Below, piece by piece: positions 25,668-35,131 of a stretch of 64,000 bases of DNA. The stretch covers positions 1-64,000 of the forward strand of contig NZ_JAUDBQ010000008.1 of the NCBI RefSeq assembly GCF_030372105.1. The letters run 5' to 3'. Source of the DNA: Cellulomonas cellasea. Its GTDB lineage: Bacteria > Actinomycetota > Actinomycetes > Actinomycetales > Cellulomonadaceae. The notes under the pieces are model-generated. The model ran no database searches and was not told where the DNA came from. It was given only the letters and a program-made list of their open reading frames with translations. The position numbers and the translations under genes were made by a program. Every line of letters starts with the position of its first letter. Positions within the stretch are counted from its first letter, which is position 1.

Positions 25668-26468
25668 TCAGATGACCTGCTCGGTGGGCAGGATGTGCAC
25701 CTCGGCGAGGTTGACGTGCCGCGGGACGCTCGCGATGAAGGCGACAGTCTCCGCGATGTCAGCCGGCTGCAGGACGTCGATCTCCTTGATGAGGTCGGCC
25801 ATGAGCTGGCTCGCCGCCGGGTCGGTCACATGGTCGGGCAGCTCGGTGTCCACCATGCCGGGCTCGATCGCGGAGACCCGGACCTTGCTGCGACCCAGCT
25901 CCATCCGCAGCAACCGGGTCAGCTGGGCCTGGTACGCCTTAGTCGCCGAGTACACCTGGAAGCGCTCGAGGTGGCGCACCGCTGCCGTCGAGGACGTCAC
26001 GATGAGGTCAGCCGGCCCTCGTTCCGCGCTGCTGACCAGCGAGCGCACGAACGCCTGCACCGTGTTCATGGTGCCCTTGACGTTCAGGTCGATCTGGGCG
26101 TCCCAGTCCTCCACGGCGAGGTCCACGATGCTGCTGATGAGCTGCACGCCGGCGTTGGCGAAGACGAGGTCGACCTCGCCCAGCTCGCGCTGGACGCGGT
26201 CCGCGGTCGCCAGGAGGGCTTCTCGGTCCACGACGTCGGTGGGCAGCGCCAACGCCACGCCGCCGCGGGCGCGGATGCGATCCTCGAGCGCGTCGAGCCG
26301 CTCTCCACGACGCGCGAGGAGGGCGACCTTCGCGCCCAGGCCCGCGAGCCGCTCGGCGGTGGCCTCGCCGATGCCGCTCGAGGCGCCGGTCACCACGGCC
26401 ACACGGCCGCTCAGCGGGGCCCCGGCGAGGATATGGGCGGGGTTGATGTGTTCTGTCGTCTGTGTCAT
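25668..26468 (-). CDS. Short-chain dehydrogenase/reductase
   Basis: 266 aa. Classical SDR motifs: TGASSGIG cofactor motif (near residues 28-35), NAGV, the Ser of TSSTAAV, and the catalytic YSATK. ATG 26468 has AGGGTGG five bases upstream; an in-frame GTG at 26477 is less well placed. It is convergent with the EamA gene and ends 17 bases from it. The substrate cannot be told. Confidence 0.88.
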   Translation of the reverse strand: MTQTTEHINPAHILAGAPLSGRVAVVTGASSGIGEATAERLAGLGAKVALLARRGERLDALEDRIRARGGVALALPTDVVDREALLATADRVQRELGEVDLVFANAGVQLISSIVDLAVEDWDAQIDLNVKGTMNTVQAFVRSLVSSAERGPADLIVTSSTAAVRHLERFQVYSATKAYQAQLTRLLRMELGRSKVRVSAIEPGMVDTELPDHVTDPAASQLMADLIKEIDVLQPADIAETVAFIASVPRHVNLAEVHILPTEQVI

Positions 26469-26583
26469 GCGATCCACCCTGCCGCGGTCTGGCGACGCGA
26501 GGGAGGCCGCGTCAGGGCCACCCTCGCGTGGCGCCGTCCTCGAGAAGACGCACTGCCCTCGAGAAGACCGGGAGGCCGCCTAC

Positions 26584-26622
26584 GACGAAGAGCGCCCGAC
26601 CTATGGTCGGACGCTCTTCGTC
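26584..26622 (-). terminator. Hairpin downstream of tRNA-Ala
   Basis: A stem of 17 pairs with one mismatch (26584-26601 with 26605-26622) closes a 3-base loop. It begins 5 bases past the tRNA 3' end on the same strand. It probably ends the tRNA transcript. Confidence 0.65.
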
Positions 26623-26625
26623 TTC

Positions 26626-26700
<75 letters not shown>

Positions 26701-26786
26701 GTGAGATCAACCGGAAACGTGTTCCGGGCGGATCCCCCGTGCCCTTGCGGGCGTGGATAACTGTAGGTCAGACATGGCCCGAATGG

Positions 26787-27461
26787 CTAATCGGGATCTC
26801 TGACCTGCTGATCGGGCCCCGCGTTCCAGTCGGCGGAGGCGTCAGTGGGGCCCAGGTTGTAGCCGGTGAGCCGCCACAGGCCGCCATGGGTCGCGCGCCC
26901 CGCGTGCAGCTCCGCCCAGTGGGCATTGCTGGGGCCGGTGATGCCACGCCAGTCGGCCGGGAGACCCAGCAGCGCCCCGACGGCCAGGCTGATCGCCGCG
27001 CCGTGGGTGACGACCACGAGGGTGTCCCCCGCGTCGAGCCCGGCGGCGTGCTCGGCCACTGCCTCCTGCATGCGCTGCGCCACGTCCGCACGGCTCTCGC
27101 CGCCGGGCCGGTGCGGCTCGCCGCCCAGCGCCCACGCGGCGTGGTCGGCGGGCCAGCGCTCCGCGATCTCCTGGGAGGTCATGCCCTCCCAGTCGCCGAA
27201 CGACCGCTCCCGCACGCGCGGGTCGAGCACCAGGTCGAGCCCGACCTGCTCGGCGAGCGCCTCGGCCGTCGCCCGCGCGCGCGACAGGTCGGAGCTCACG
27301 ATGAGCGTGGGCCGGTACCGCGCGGTGAGGGCCGCCGCGGCGGTGTGCGCCTGCCAGCGGCCCACATCGTCGAGCGGGATGTCGATCTGGCCCTGCAACC
27401 GCCCGGAGGCGTTGTGCGCGGTGCGCCCGTGCCGCCAGAGCAGCACGCGCCCCGCCGTCAC
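26787..27461 (-). CDS. Histidine phosphatase family protein (GpgP-like position)
   Basis: 224 aa. The RHG motif LLWRHGRTAHN with the phosphorylated His11, the central SDLSRARATAEAL, the acid-side EREFGDWEG-type segment and the second His in VVVTHGAAIS mark the phosphoglycerate-mutase-like superfamily. The GTG start overlaps the rsfS stop. In Mycobacterium the gene in the same place after nadD-rsfS encodes glucosyl-3-phosphoglycerate phosphatase (GpgP), so that function is possible here. Other phosphatase roles are not excluded. Confidence 0.85.
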   Translation of the reverse strand: MTAGRVLLWRHGRTAHNASGRLQGQIDIPLDDVGRWQAHTAAAALTARYRPTLIVSSDLSRARATAEALAEQVGLDLVLDPRVRERSFGDWEGMTSQEIAERWPADHAAWALGGEPHRPGGESRADVAQRMQEAVAEHAAGLDAGDTLVVVTHGAAISLAVGALLGLPADWRGITGPSNAHWAELHAGRATHGGLWRLTGYNLGPTDASADWNAGPDQQVRDPD

Positions 27462-27874
27462 TGAGCGGTCCCGTCCTCGCCGGCGTCGTCCGCCGTGGTG
27501 CCGTCCCCGCTGCGGATGTCAGCGGGCAGCTCGATGGCCGGGCAGTCCTTCCACAGCTTCTCGAGCGCGTAGTAGACGCGGTCCTCGGCGTGCTGCACGT
27601 GCACCACGATGTCGCCGAAGTCCAGCAGGACCCAACGGCCCTCGGACTTGCCCTCGCGCCGCACGGCCTTCGAGCCGGCCTTGTGCAGGGCCTCCTCGAC
27701 GGCGTCGACGATGGCGCCGACCTGCCGCTCGTTGGTGCCCGACGCGATGACGAACGCGTCCGTGAGGACGAGCTGCTCGCTCACGTCGAGGGCGATGATC
27801 TCTTCAGCCTTGAGATCGGCTGCGGCGCGGGCTGCCAGGATGGCGAGCTCGACGGCGCGTTCTGTTGCCGGCAC
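27458..27874 (-). CDS. rsfS: Ribosomal silencing factor RsfS
   Basis: 138 aa. The DUF143/RsfS fold is clear: LDVSEQLVLTDAFVIASGTNERQVGAIVDAVEEAL, then EGRWVLLDFGDIVVHVQHAEDRVYYALEKLW. RsfS binds L14 of the large ribosomal subunit and blocks subunit joining during starvation. The acidic C-terminal tail of about 25 residues is extra. Downstream of nadD as in most actinobacteria. Confidence 0.95.
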   Translation of the reverse strand: MPATERAVELAILAARAAADLKAEEIIALDVSEQLVLTDAFVIASGTNERQVGAIVDAVEEALHKAGSKAVRREGKSEGRWVLLDFGDIVVHVQHAEDRVYYALEKLWKDCPAIELPADIRSGDGTTADDAGEDGTAQ

Positions 27875-27907
27875 GGGACTCCTTGGTGATAAGCGCTGCG
27901 GCGCTCG

Positions 27908-29113
27908 TCAGAGCACGCGCAGACCGGGTGAGAGGTCGACGGCCGCGGCTCCGGCAACCACCTCGGTGGAGGCCGGGCCGGCGGCAGAGTCGTCGCCACC
28001 GGCAGCCTTGCTGCCGAGCAGCATGATGAGGAAGCCGAGGACGAACGCGACGAGAGCCAGCACGATGAGCTGCAACCAGGTGTACGGGTGCGAGGGCCGC
28101 TCGTCGTACTCGTCGTCCTCGTCGTCGTCACTAGCGTACGGCGTGCCACTGGCGCCGGGCTCCGGCTGCCCGTCGGCTCCGGCCCGCGTGCCGCGCGTGA
28201 GCGAGCCCCACGGCGGGACGGACGCCTCCTCGGCAGGAGCGCTCGGCGCCCAGGAGGGCGCCCCTGTGGCATGCGGGGCGGGGTGCGGCGCGGCGTGCGG
28301 CTCCACCGGCGGGACGGGCCGCGCGTCAGGCGGCGCGCTCGGCGTGGTGCTCGCCCAGGACGGGCCCGCAGTGCTCGCAGGGCTGGCGGTGGGGCGCCAC
28401 GGCGCCGCCGGGGCCTCGGGCGCCGGCGCGGCCTCGGCGGGGGCCGGTGCGCTCCCCCAGGCCGAGGACCGGGTGCTCGAGCGCGACGGCGCCGCCTGCG
28501 GCGCGGGCGTCGACGTGCGCACAGGCGCGCCGGGGGCCGCGGACGCGGCGGCCGCGCCCCAGCCAGCGGCTGCTGCCGACGTCGGGCCGCCGGTGGGCGC
28601 GGGCGCCCCGGCGCCCCACGGCCGCGACGGCTCGGGCTGGCGCGGCGCGGGCGGCGGGGTGGATGCGGGCCGCTGGGGCGACGGGGCCGCCGCGGCGCGA
28701 TCGGCGTAGGTCGGCCGGGCGGGGGCGCTCGGGCCAGTGGGCCGCGCGTCGGGCCGCCCTTGCGAGGGCGCGGACGGCTGGCCGGGGTGGGAGCCCCACG
28801 CCGGGGACGCGCCCGCACTCGGGCCGGCGGACGGAGCCGGGGGGCCCTGACGCGGACCGGAGGGCTCCAACGAGGTGTCGCGGATCGAACGACGTGAGCG
28901 CATCGGGTTCGACGGCTCCGGGGCGAGCCCCGGCACCTGGTACGGGCCCTGGGACCCGGCCTGGCCGTCAGGCCCCACAGACTGCACCGGCTGGCTGCGC
29001 AGAGCGCGCCGGGACGTGGGCGCGCTGTCGGGCGCCGCGGGGCCGCCCACGGCTCCAGGGTCGTCCGAACGGGCCATCTCTCGACGGCGGCGGCGCTCTC
29101 CGGGTTCACTCAT
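27908..29113 (-). CDS. Pro/Ala/Ser-rich single-pass membrane protein between nadD and rsfS
   Basis: 401 aa. Residues 1-320 are low-complexity, rich in Pro, Ala, Ser, Gly and Arg, and likely disordered. An acidic patch ([10 protein letters not shown]) comes next, then a membrane helix [22 protein letters not shown] near residue 355 and a short 35-residue outer tail. The N-terminal part therefore lies in the cytoplasm. The ATG overlaps the nadD stop region by 8 bases, so it is co-translated with nadD. I recognise no domain. The position is conserved in related actinobacteria, but the function is unknown. Confidence 0.8.
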   Translation of the reverse strand: MSEPGERRRRREMARSDDPGAVGGPAAPDSAPTSRRALRSQPVQSVGPDGQAGSQGPYQVPGLAPEPSNPMRSRRSIRDTSLEPSGPRQGPPAPSAGPSAGASPAWGSHPGQPSAPSQGRPDARPTGPSAPARPTYADRAAAAPSPQRPASTPPPAPRQPEPSRPWGAGAPAPTGGPTSAAAAGWGAAAASAAPGAPVRTSTPAPQAAPSRSSTRSSAWGSAPAPAEAAPAPEAPAAPWRPTASPASTAGPSWASTTPSAPPDARPVPPVEPHAAPHPAPHATGAPSWAPSAPAEEASVPPWGSLTRGTRAGADGQPEPGASGTPYASDDDEDDEYDERPSHPYTWLQLIVLALVAFVLGFLIMLLGSKAAGGDDSAAGPASTEVVAGAAAVDLSPGLRVL

Positions 29114-29708
29114 CGTTACCTCGATACAGACCGTGCTTCGCGATGTACTGGACCACCCCGTCAGGGACGAGGTACCAGACGGGCTGCCCGGCGCGCGCAC
29201 GCGCACGGACGTCCGTCGAGGAGATCGCCAGCGCGGGGATCTCGTGCTGGCTCACCCGGTCGGCGGGCAAACCGGCGATGGACAACGTGTGACCGGGACG
29301 GGTCACGGCCACGAACTGCGCCATGCCGAAGAGCTCGTCCGGGTCCTTCCACGAGAGGATCTGCTCGACGGCGTCCGCTCCGGTGATGAAGAACAGATCG
29401 GCGCCAGGCCGGTGCAGGTTGAGGTCTCGCAGGGTGTCGACCGTGTACGTCAGCCCGGGACGGTCGATGTCGACCCGGCTCACCGTGAAGCGCGGGTTGG
29501 ACGCGGTCGCGATGACCGCCATCAGGTACCGGTGCTCGGCGGCGGTGACGTGCTGGCCCTGCTTGAACGTCGGGTTGCCCGTCGGGACGAAGACCACCTC
29601 GTCCAGGTCGAACTCGGCGGCAACCTCGCTGGCGGCGACCAGGTGACCGTGGTGGATGGGGTCGAACGTGCCGCCCATCACACCGAGCCGGGGCCGTCGC
29701 GGCGTCAT
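29106..29708 (-). CDS. nadD: Nicotinate-nucleotide adenylyltransferase NadD
   Basis: 200 aa. It transfers AMP to nicotinate mononucleotide in NAD synthesis. The nucleotidyltransferase signature [12 protein letters not shown] is near residue 12, and the second motif [10 protein letters not shown] is near residue 165. ATG 29708 is chosen; a TTG three codons earlier is an alternative. It lies between a small membrane protein gene and the Pro-rich membrane protein gene. Confidence 0.95.
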   Translation of the reverse strand: MTPRRPRLGVMGGTFDPIHHGHLVAASEVAAEFDLDEVVFVPTGNPTFKQGQHVTAAEHRYLMAVIATASNPRFTVSRVDIDRPGLTYTVDTLRDLNLHRPGADLFFITGADAVEQILSWKDPDELFGMAQFVAVTRPGHTLSIAGLPADRVSQHEIPALAISSTDVRARARAGQPVWYLVPDGVVQYIAKHGLYRGNDE

Positions 29709-29752
29709 CGGCTGCAACCTCGCTCTCGTCCTCGTGGTGCTCGGAGCCGCGC

Positions 29753-29899
29753 TCAGTGGCGGGTGCCGACGCTCCGGAACGCGTACGTGGCGCCGAGCAG
29801 CGCGAGGAGGCCGGCCAGCGTGATCGCCCCGTAGACGATGGGCGGGAACGCGAGATGATTCACAGCGGCTTCCTCAGCAGCGAGCAGGGCAGCGTGCAC
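29753..29899 (-). CDS. Small single-pass membrane protein conserved between proA and nadD
   Basis: 48 aa, GTG start with GGAGG five bases upstream. After an acidic and Ala-rich N-terminus it has one membrane helix ([23 protein letters not shown]) and a short basic end VGTRH. Proteins of this size with the pattern PPxxYGxI...FRxVxxRH occur at this place in many Micrococcales genomes, as far as I recall. The function is unknown. Confidence 0.75.
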   Translation of the reverse strand: MHAALLAAEEAAVNHLAFPPIVYGAITLAGLLALLGATYAFRSVGTRH

Positions 29900-29959
29900 G
29901 TCATCCTCCAGAAAGGTCCTGAGACAAAGCGGGTCCAGTGTCGCACGTCGGTCGGGCGC

Positions 29960-31285
29960 TCAGGCCCGGACGTGCCCGTCACCATGCACGACCCACTTCG
30001 TGGTGGTCAGCTCGGCGAGGCCCATGGGCCCCCGGGCGTGCAGCTTCTGCGTCGAGATCCCGATCTCCGCGCCGAGCCCGAACTGGCCGCCGTCGGTGAA
30101 CCGGGTCGAGGCGTTGACGATGACCGCGGCGGAGTCGAGCTCCGCGACGAACCGCTCCGACGCCGCGAGGTCGCGGGTGACGATCGCCTCGGTGTGCCCC
30201 GACGACCAGGCGCGGATGTGCTCGATCGCGGCGTCCAGGTCGTCCACGACGCGCACGGCCAGGTCCAGCGACAGGTACTCCGTCGCCCAGTCCTCGTCGG
30301 TGGCGGGGACCACCTCCACGCCCTCGGGGGCGAGCGCGGCCGTCGCCGCGTCGCCGTGCAGCACGACACCCTCCCCCGCGAGCGCCGCCAGGGCGGCGGG
30401 CAGGAACGCGGGCGCGGCGTCGGCGTGCACCAGCAGCGTCTCGGCGGCGTTGCACACCCCCACGCGCTGGGTCTTGGAGTTGAGCAGGATGGGCAGCGCC
30501 ATCGCGGGGTCGGCGCTGGCATCGACGTACACGTGGCAGTTGCCGACGCCCGTCTCCACGACGGGCACCGTGGACTCGCGCACGACGGTCTGGATCAGGT
30601 CCGCGCCACCGCGCGGGACGAGCACGTCCACCAGGCCGCGCGCGTGCATGAGCGCGACGGCGCCCTCGCGCCCGTAGGCGTCGATGGACTGGACCAGGTC
30701 GGCGGGCAGGCCCTGGGCGGCCAGCGCCTCGCCGAGCACCCCGACGATGACCTCGTTGCTGCGGGCGGCAGCCGAGCCCCCGCGCAGCACCACGGCGTTG
30801 CCGCTCTTGAGCGCCAGCCCGGCGGCGTCCACCGTGACGTTGGGGCGGGCCTCGTAGATCATGCCGACCACGCCCATCGGCACCCGGACCTGGCGCAGGC
30901 GCAGCCCGTTGGGCAGCGTGGAGCCGCGCACGACCTCCCCCACCGGGTCGGGCAGGGCGGCCAGCTCGCGCAGCGCCTCGGCGATGGCGACGATGCGGGC
31001 GTCGGTCAGCGCGAGCCGGTCGAGCAGCCCCGACGACGTGCCGTTCTCGCGGCCCCGCTCGAGGTCCTCGGCGTTTGCCTCGAGGATCTCGTCGGTGTGC
31101 GCGACGAGGGCGTCGGCGAGCGCGTCCAGGGCTGCGTCCTTGGTCGCCCGAGTCGCCGTGGCGAGCACACGGGCAGCGGACTTCGCGCGGCGCGCGGCGG
31201 CCAGCACGTGCTCGGCCACGTCGGACATCGGGCCGTTGACGTGGGACGACGGGGCCTGGACCGTGTTCTCGAGCGAGGCTGTCAT
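29960..31285 (-). CDS. proA: Gamma-glutamyl phosphate reductase ProA
   Basis: 441 aa, normal family length. It reduces gamma-glutamyl phosphate to glutamate semialdehyde in proline synthesis. The substrate-region motif [29 protein letters not shown] is near residue 140. The catalytic Cys is in [13 protein letters not shown] and the C-terminal segment is [22 protein letters not shown]. ProB, its partner, is about 12 kb away, separated by accessory genes. Confidence 0.97.
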   Translation of the reverse strand: MTASLENTVQAPSSHVNGPMSDVAEHVLAAARRAKSAARVLATATRATKDAALDALADALVAHTDEILEANAEDLERGRENGTSSGLLDRLALTDARIVAIAEALRELAALPDPVGEVVRGSTLPNGLRLRQVRVPMGVVGMIYEARPNVTVDAAGLALKSGNAVVLRGGSAAARSNEVIVGVLGEALAAQGLPADLVQSIDAYGREGAVALMHARGLVDVLVPRGGADLIQTVVRESTVPVVETGVGNCHVYVDASADPAMALPILLNSKTQRVGVCNAAETLLVHADAAPAFLPAALAALAGEGVVLHGDAATAALAPEGVEVVPATDEDWATEYLSLDLAVRVVDDLDAAIEHIRAWSSGHTEAIVTRDLAASERFVAELDSAAVIVNASTRFTDGGQFGLGAEIGISTQKLHARGPMGLAELTTTKWVVHGDGHVRA

Positions 31286-31366
31286 GGCGCCAGCGTAGTC
31301 CGGGCCCTCGCGCTCATCGAGCCCCGTCTCGGACGTCGGGCCCGCCTCCCCGCACAGGCCAGGCCG

Positions 31367-32458
31367 TCAGGCGAGCCCGCGCGCCCGGCCCGCGTCGTCC
31401 GGCCCCCACAGCGTCGTCGACACCTCGCGGCGCACCAGCGGCACGACCTCCTCGGCGAAGCGGCGCAGCACGTCCTGCTGCTGCTCGTAGGGCAGCACGG
31501 GGTTGAGCGAGACGGACTGGACGTCATGGCCGTAGGCCTTGTGGTAGGCGAGGATCTTCTCGGCCACCTGCTCTGGGGAGCCCACCAGCGCCGGCCCGTG
31601 CGCCACCGCGTCCTCGAGGGTGGGGAACGACGACGCCTTGCCGGGACGGCCGTCGCCGGCGTGCGCGGCGGCGGTGCGGGCGGCCTGCGCCTCGTACACC
31701 GCCCGGTACTCGGCCGTCGCCTGCGCGGTGGTGTCGGCGAGGAACAGCCCGCCCGAGCCGGAGCCGACATACGCCTTCGCCGGGTCGTGGCCGTAGGCCG
31801 CGTACTGCTCGCGGTAGTGGTCGATGAGCGCCTTGTAGGCCTCCCGGGGCTGGAACGCGTTCGCCGTGAAGATCGGGTCGCCCCATCGGGCGGCGAGCTC
31901 GACGGCGAAGGTCGACGTCGCGGAGCCGTGCCACACGCGGAACGGGCCGTCGAAGGGACGCGGCTGCGTCGTCGCGTCGGCCAGCGGGGCGTGGAAGCGG
32001 CCCGACCAGTCGACGTGCTCCTCGCGCAGCAGGCGCCGCAGCAGCTCGTAGTTCTCCTGGAGGTAGTCGTACTGGTGGGCGATGTCGAGCCCGAACAGCG
32101 GGAAGTGCCGGTCCTCGTTGCCCTTGCCGATGACGATCTCGAGCCGCCCGCCGGAGAGCTGGTCGACGGTGGCGTAGTCCTCGGCGACCCGCACCGGGTC
32201 CAGCAGCGAGAGCACGGTGACCCCGGTGCTCAGCAGGATGCGCTCGGTGGCCTGCGCGAGCGCGCCGAGCAGCACCGTGGGCGAGGAGGACAGGAAGTCC
32301 CCGGCGTGCCGCTCCCCCACGGCGTACGAGTCGAAGCCGAGCTGCTCGGCGAGGACCGCGTTCTGCACCACGCGCTCGAGCCGCTCCGTGGGGCTGATCA
32401 GCTCGCCGGTGACGGGGTGCGGGGTGTGCGGGACGATGTCGAGGACCTGGAACCTCAT
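31367..32458 (-). CDS. LLM-class FMN-dependent monooxygenase (luciferase-like)
   Basis: 363 aa TIM-barrel luciferase-like oxidoreductase. Typical pieces are LAEQLGFDSYAVGERH, ILLSTGVTVLSLLDPVRVAEDYATVDQLSGGRLEIVIGKG and FRVWHGSATSTFAVELAARWGDPIFTA. It resembles the putative monooxygenases encoded with peptide-type ABC transporters (the KPN_01858-like group) and the YtnJ/YxeK enzymes that oxidise S-substituted N-acetylcysteines. The ATG overlaps the acetyltransferase stop, so it is the last gene of the presumed thiol-salvage operon. A flavin reductase is not encoded nearby. Confidence 0.82.
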   Translation of the reverse strand: MRFQVLDIVPHTPHPVTGELISPTERLERVVQNAVLAEQLGFDSYAVGERHAGDFLSSSPTVLLGALAQATERILLSTGVTVLSLLDPVRVAEDYATVDQLSGGRLEIVIGKGNEDRHFPLFGLDIAHQYDYLQENYELLRRLLREEHVDWSGRFHAPLADATTQPRPFDGPFRVWHGSATSTFAVELAARWGDPIFTANAFQPREAYKALIDHYREQYAAYGHDPAKAYVGSGSGGLFLADTTAQATAEYRAVYEAQAARTAAAHAGDGRPGKASSFPTLEDAVAHGPALVGSPEQVAEKILAYHKAYGHDVQSVSLNPVLPYEQQQDVLRRFAEEVVPLVRREVSTTLWGPDDAGRARGLA

Positions 32459-33465
32459 GGGCGTGCTCCTTCGGGAGTCTCGACATCGAGGCCGAACGCG
32501 AGGAGCGGGCTCCCCTCGATGATGTGGGTCTCCCGCTCGGGAAGGCGGGAGAAGCCGAGCCGCTGGTAGAGCCGGTGGGCGCCCGTCATCTCGGCGCCGG
32601 AGTTCATCACCACGCGCCGCAGTCCGCGCTGGCGTGCGAGCTCGACGACATGCCGGGTGAGCAGCTCGCCGATGCCTCGCCCACGGGCGGCCGGGTCGAC
32701 GGCGAGGAGCCGGAAGTCGAGCTCGCCGTCCTCCGCGACCAGGGAGATGCGGGCCCCTGGCCGCGGGGTGGCGACGGCGCCCAGCAGTGCGCCGGTCGCC
32801 AGGTCCTGGGCGACCCACACCTCGTGCTCGCGCGCGCGGGCCTCGACGTCCGCGAGCTCGGCGCGGTACCGGTCACTGATCGCGTAGTCGTGGCTGTACG
32901 CCGCAACGGTCAGCTCGGCGACCCGCTCGTGCTCATGCGCGGCGATCAGCCGGACGAGCACGCCGTGGCGTGAGAAGTCGTACCGGTAGAAGACGAGCCG
33001 CCCGACGCCCGGCACCTCTGCGGTCTCGCGCTCGACGTCGCGGGCGAACCCCAGCCGCTCGTAGAGGCGCTGGGCGTCCACGTTGGCCGGCCCGGTGTCC
33101 AGGACGAGCGCGTCCATGCCCCAGGCGCGCGCCCGGTCGAGGGACTCGAGGACCATCGCGCCCCCGATGCCACGGCCCCGCCCGGCGGGGGCGACCGTGA
33201 GCAGCCGCAGCTCGGCCTCGCCGTCCCGCGCCTCGCGGGCGTGGTCTGTGCCGTTCCGCAGCAGGCTGGCCGTGCCGAGCAGCTCGTCGCCCTCGACGGC
33301 CACCAGCAGGTCGCCGCTGGCGGCTCGCCCGGCGGCGTCGCGCAGCAGCCGCACTCGCTCCGGATTCGTGGTCGGCCCGTACACCCCGGTGGCGAAGCCG
33401 TGCTCGGTCAGGCGCCCTACCGCGGGGTGCTCGTCGACGCGCGCGCTGCGAATCTCGATGCTCAT
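32455..33465 (-). CDS. Tandem GNAT acetyltransferase
   Basis: 336 aa with two GNAT domains: residues about 3-165 with the acetyl-CoA loop RGRGIGGAM, and about 170-325 with RGRGIGELL. N-acetyltransferases in analogous Bacillus operons (SnaA, SnaB) acetylate S-modified cysteines before oxidation, which fits the neighbours here. ATG 33465 (AGGGA nearby) is preferred. A GTG at 33525 overlaps the M20 gene stop but lacks a ribosome site. Acetyl acceptor not known. Confidence 0.82.
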   Translation of the reverse strand: MSIEIRSARVDEHPAVGRLTEHGFATGVYGPTTNPERVRLLRDAAGRAASGDLLVAVEGDELLGTASLLRNGTDHAREARDGEAELRLLTVAPAGRGRGIGGAMVLESLDRARAWGMDALVLDTGPANVDAQRLYERLGFARDVERETAEVPGVGRLVFYRYDFSRHGVLVRLIAAHEHERVAELTVAAYSHDYAISDRYRAELADVEARAREHEVWVAQDLATGALLGAVATPRPGARISLVAEDGELDFRLLAVDPAARGRGIGELLTRHVVELARQRGLRRVVMNSGAEMTGAHRLYQRLGFSRLPERETHIIEGSPLLAFGLDVETPEGARP

Positions 33466-33521
33466 CCGTTCCCTGTCCCTCGTCCTGCCCGTTCGGCCGT
33501 CGCCCTGCCCTGGCTGCTTGC

Positions 33522-34889
33522 TCACTCGAAGTAGCCGGGCACGTCCACCGGCCCGCCGGCGTGCTCGAAGTCCTGGCGCACGGCGTCCCGCAGGCGCGGG
33601 TCGGCAAGATAGTCGAGCGCCGTGAGCGCCAGCCCGATGGCCCCGTCGATCGCGGCCCGGTCGCCGGCCGGACCGCCTGCGGCGTGGGCGAACTCGCGGG
33701 TGTGCAGGGCGACGTCGGGCTCGCTGACGGCGATCATCGGGTGGATGCCGGGCAGCCGCTGGCTCACGTTCCCGAAGTCCGTCGACGCCGCGAGGATCTC
33801 CGGCACGATGCCGCCCGCGAGCGCGGTGCGCCCCTGCGCCGCCTGGTGCTGGGCCCAGCGCTCGGCCAGTGGGGTGTTGGTGCGCAGCGGCAGGCTGAAC
33901 GGCACGGGGTCCCAGGTCACCTCGGCCGTGGTGCCGGTGGCTAGCGCGACGCCGTGGGCGATGTCCTCCAGGCGCTGGGACAGGTCGCGGAGCGTGGCGG
34001 CGTGCGCCGATCGCACGTAGTACTCGAGGGTGGCGCGCTCGGGCACGACGCTCGGCCGCTCCCCGCCCTCGAGCACGATGCCGTGGACGCGGTCCGAGGG
34101 CGGGATGTGCTGGCGGAGAAAACCGACCGCCTGGTAGTTGAGTGCGACGGCGTCGAGCGCGTTCCGCCCCATGAACGGGCTCGCCGACGCATGGGCCGCG
34201 ACCCCGTGATAGGTCACGCGCAGCCGGCGGCGCCCCAAGAACGGGTGATCGACGACGTCATAGCCGAACGGGTGGACCATCACCGCAGCGTCCACCCCGT
34301 CGAAGAACCCGGCGCGCGCGAGGATCTCCTTGCCGGAGTTCCCCTCCTCGGCAGGGGTGCCCAGGAGCAGCACCCGGCCCGGCAGCTCGAGCCCGTCGGC
34401 CACGGCCCGGCGCAGCGCGAGGAACGCCCCCACGCCCGCCGCGGCGATCACGTTGTGGCCGCAGGCGTGGCCGATCCCCGGCAGCGCGTCGTACTCCGCG
34501 AGGATCGCCACGGTGGGCCCCGCGCCCGGGTCGGGATCCCCGGAGTCCGGGCCGGCGGCCGTCAGCCCCGCGCGCAGCGCCGTGGCCAGCCCGTGCGAGC
34601 CGACAGTCGCGGTGACGCCGTGCCTGGCCAGCAGATCGGCGATCTCCGCAGCGGCCCGGCGCTCCTGGAACGCCTCCTCGGGATGCGCGTGGATGACGCG
34701 CGAGAACACGACGACGTCGTCCTGCTGGGCCTCGGCGGCGGACCGGACCCGTGCCACATCGCGCTCGGCTGCGCCCTGGTGCGGTGAGGCCGACGGGACG
34801 AAGGTCGCCCGGCGGCGCTCCGTCTGCGCCCGCAGCGCGTCGAGATAGGCGGTGCTCGGCGGCGCCGGCCGTGTGCGGTCCTCGCTCAT
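33522..34889 (-). CDS. M20 family amidohydrolase/deacylase
   Basis: 455 aa. Metal-binding motifs of the M20 peptidase family are visible: LPGIGHACGHN (near residue 148) and the catalytic Glu pair in LLGTPAEEGNSGKE. A dimerisation domain starts around RRLRVTYHGVAAHASASPFMGRNALDAV. Such enzymes remove acyl or amino acid groups from amides (SndA/YxeP and AbgB types). Position after a peptide transporter and before an acetyltransferase and a monooxygenase suggests deacylation of an N-acyl thiol or cleavage of an imported conjugate. Confidence 0.87.
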   Translation of the reverse strand: MSEDRTRPAPPSTAYLDALRAQTERRRATFVPSASPHQGAAERDVARVRSAAEAQQDDVVVFSRVIHAHPEEAFQERRAAAEIADLLARHGVTATVGSHGLATALRAGLTAAGPDSGDPDPGAGPTVAILAEYDALPGIGHACGHNVIAAAGVGAFLALRRAVADGLELPGRVLLLGTPAEEGNSGKEILARAGFFDGVDAAVMVHPFGYDVVDHPFLGRRRLRVTYHGVAAHASASPFMGRNALDAVALNYQAVGFLRQHIPPSDRVHGIVLEGGERPSVVPERATLEYYVRSAHAATLRDLSQRLEDIAHGVALATGTTAEVTWDPVPFSLPLRTNTPLAERWAQHQAAQGRTALAGGIVPEILAASTDFGNVSQRLPGIHPMIAVSEPDVALHTREFAHAAGGPAGDRAAIDGAIGLALTALDYLADPRLRDAVRQDFEHAGGPVDVPGYFE

Positions 34890-34963
34890 CGCCCGCGGCC
34901 TTCGGTCAGCAGCCGGTCGAGACCCCGGTCGCGCGGTGGGGCGGTGAGCGGGTGCTCGGTCAT
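34886..34963 (-). CDS. Possible 25-aa ORF overlapping the M20 start
   Basis: A 25-codon frame with an ATG and a GGGAGA site six bases upstream ends in an ATGA overlap with the M20 gene start. It starts MTEHPLTAPP and ends RLLTEGRGR. Its main effect could be translational coupling into the M20 gene across the 240-base gap after the ATPase gene. No family is recognised, and it may be fortuitous. Confidence 0.3.
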   Translation of the reverse strand: MTEHPLTAPPRDRGLDRLLTEGRGR

Positions 34964-35131
34964 CGTGGGTCTCCCTGGGTGGTGCGGGGTCGGTCCGAGT
35001 GGCGCCTCGGAGGGGTGGACGTCGGTCAACGACGCCGTCGCCAGGACCAGGATGGTGCCCGCAGCGCACACGAGGCCAACCACGCGGGCATTCCCGATGC
35101 GCGACACCACCCTGGACGGCGCCTGCCAGCC

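Noticed and set aside
29756-32569. Very long open frame on the plus strand opposite proA and the LLM monooxygenase gene
   Set aside because: It is a GC-driven shadow of well-recognised genes on the minus strand; the translated product has low-complexity composition and no domain.
33466-33525. GTG start at 33525 for the acetyltransferase, overlapping the M20 stop
   Set aside because: No ribosome site, and the extra 20 residues are Gly/Arg/Asp-rich without GNAT similarity; ATG 33465 fits the family start.
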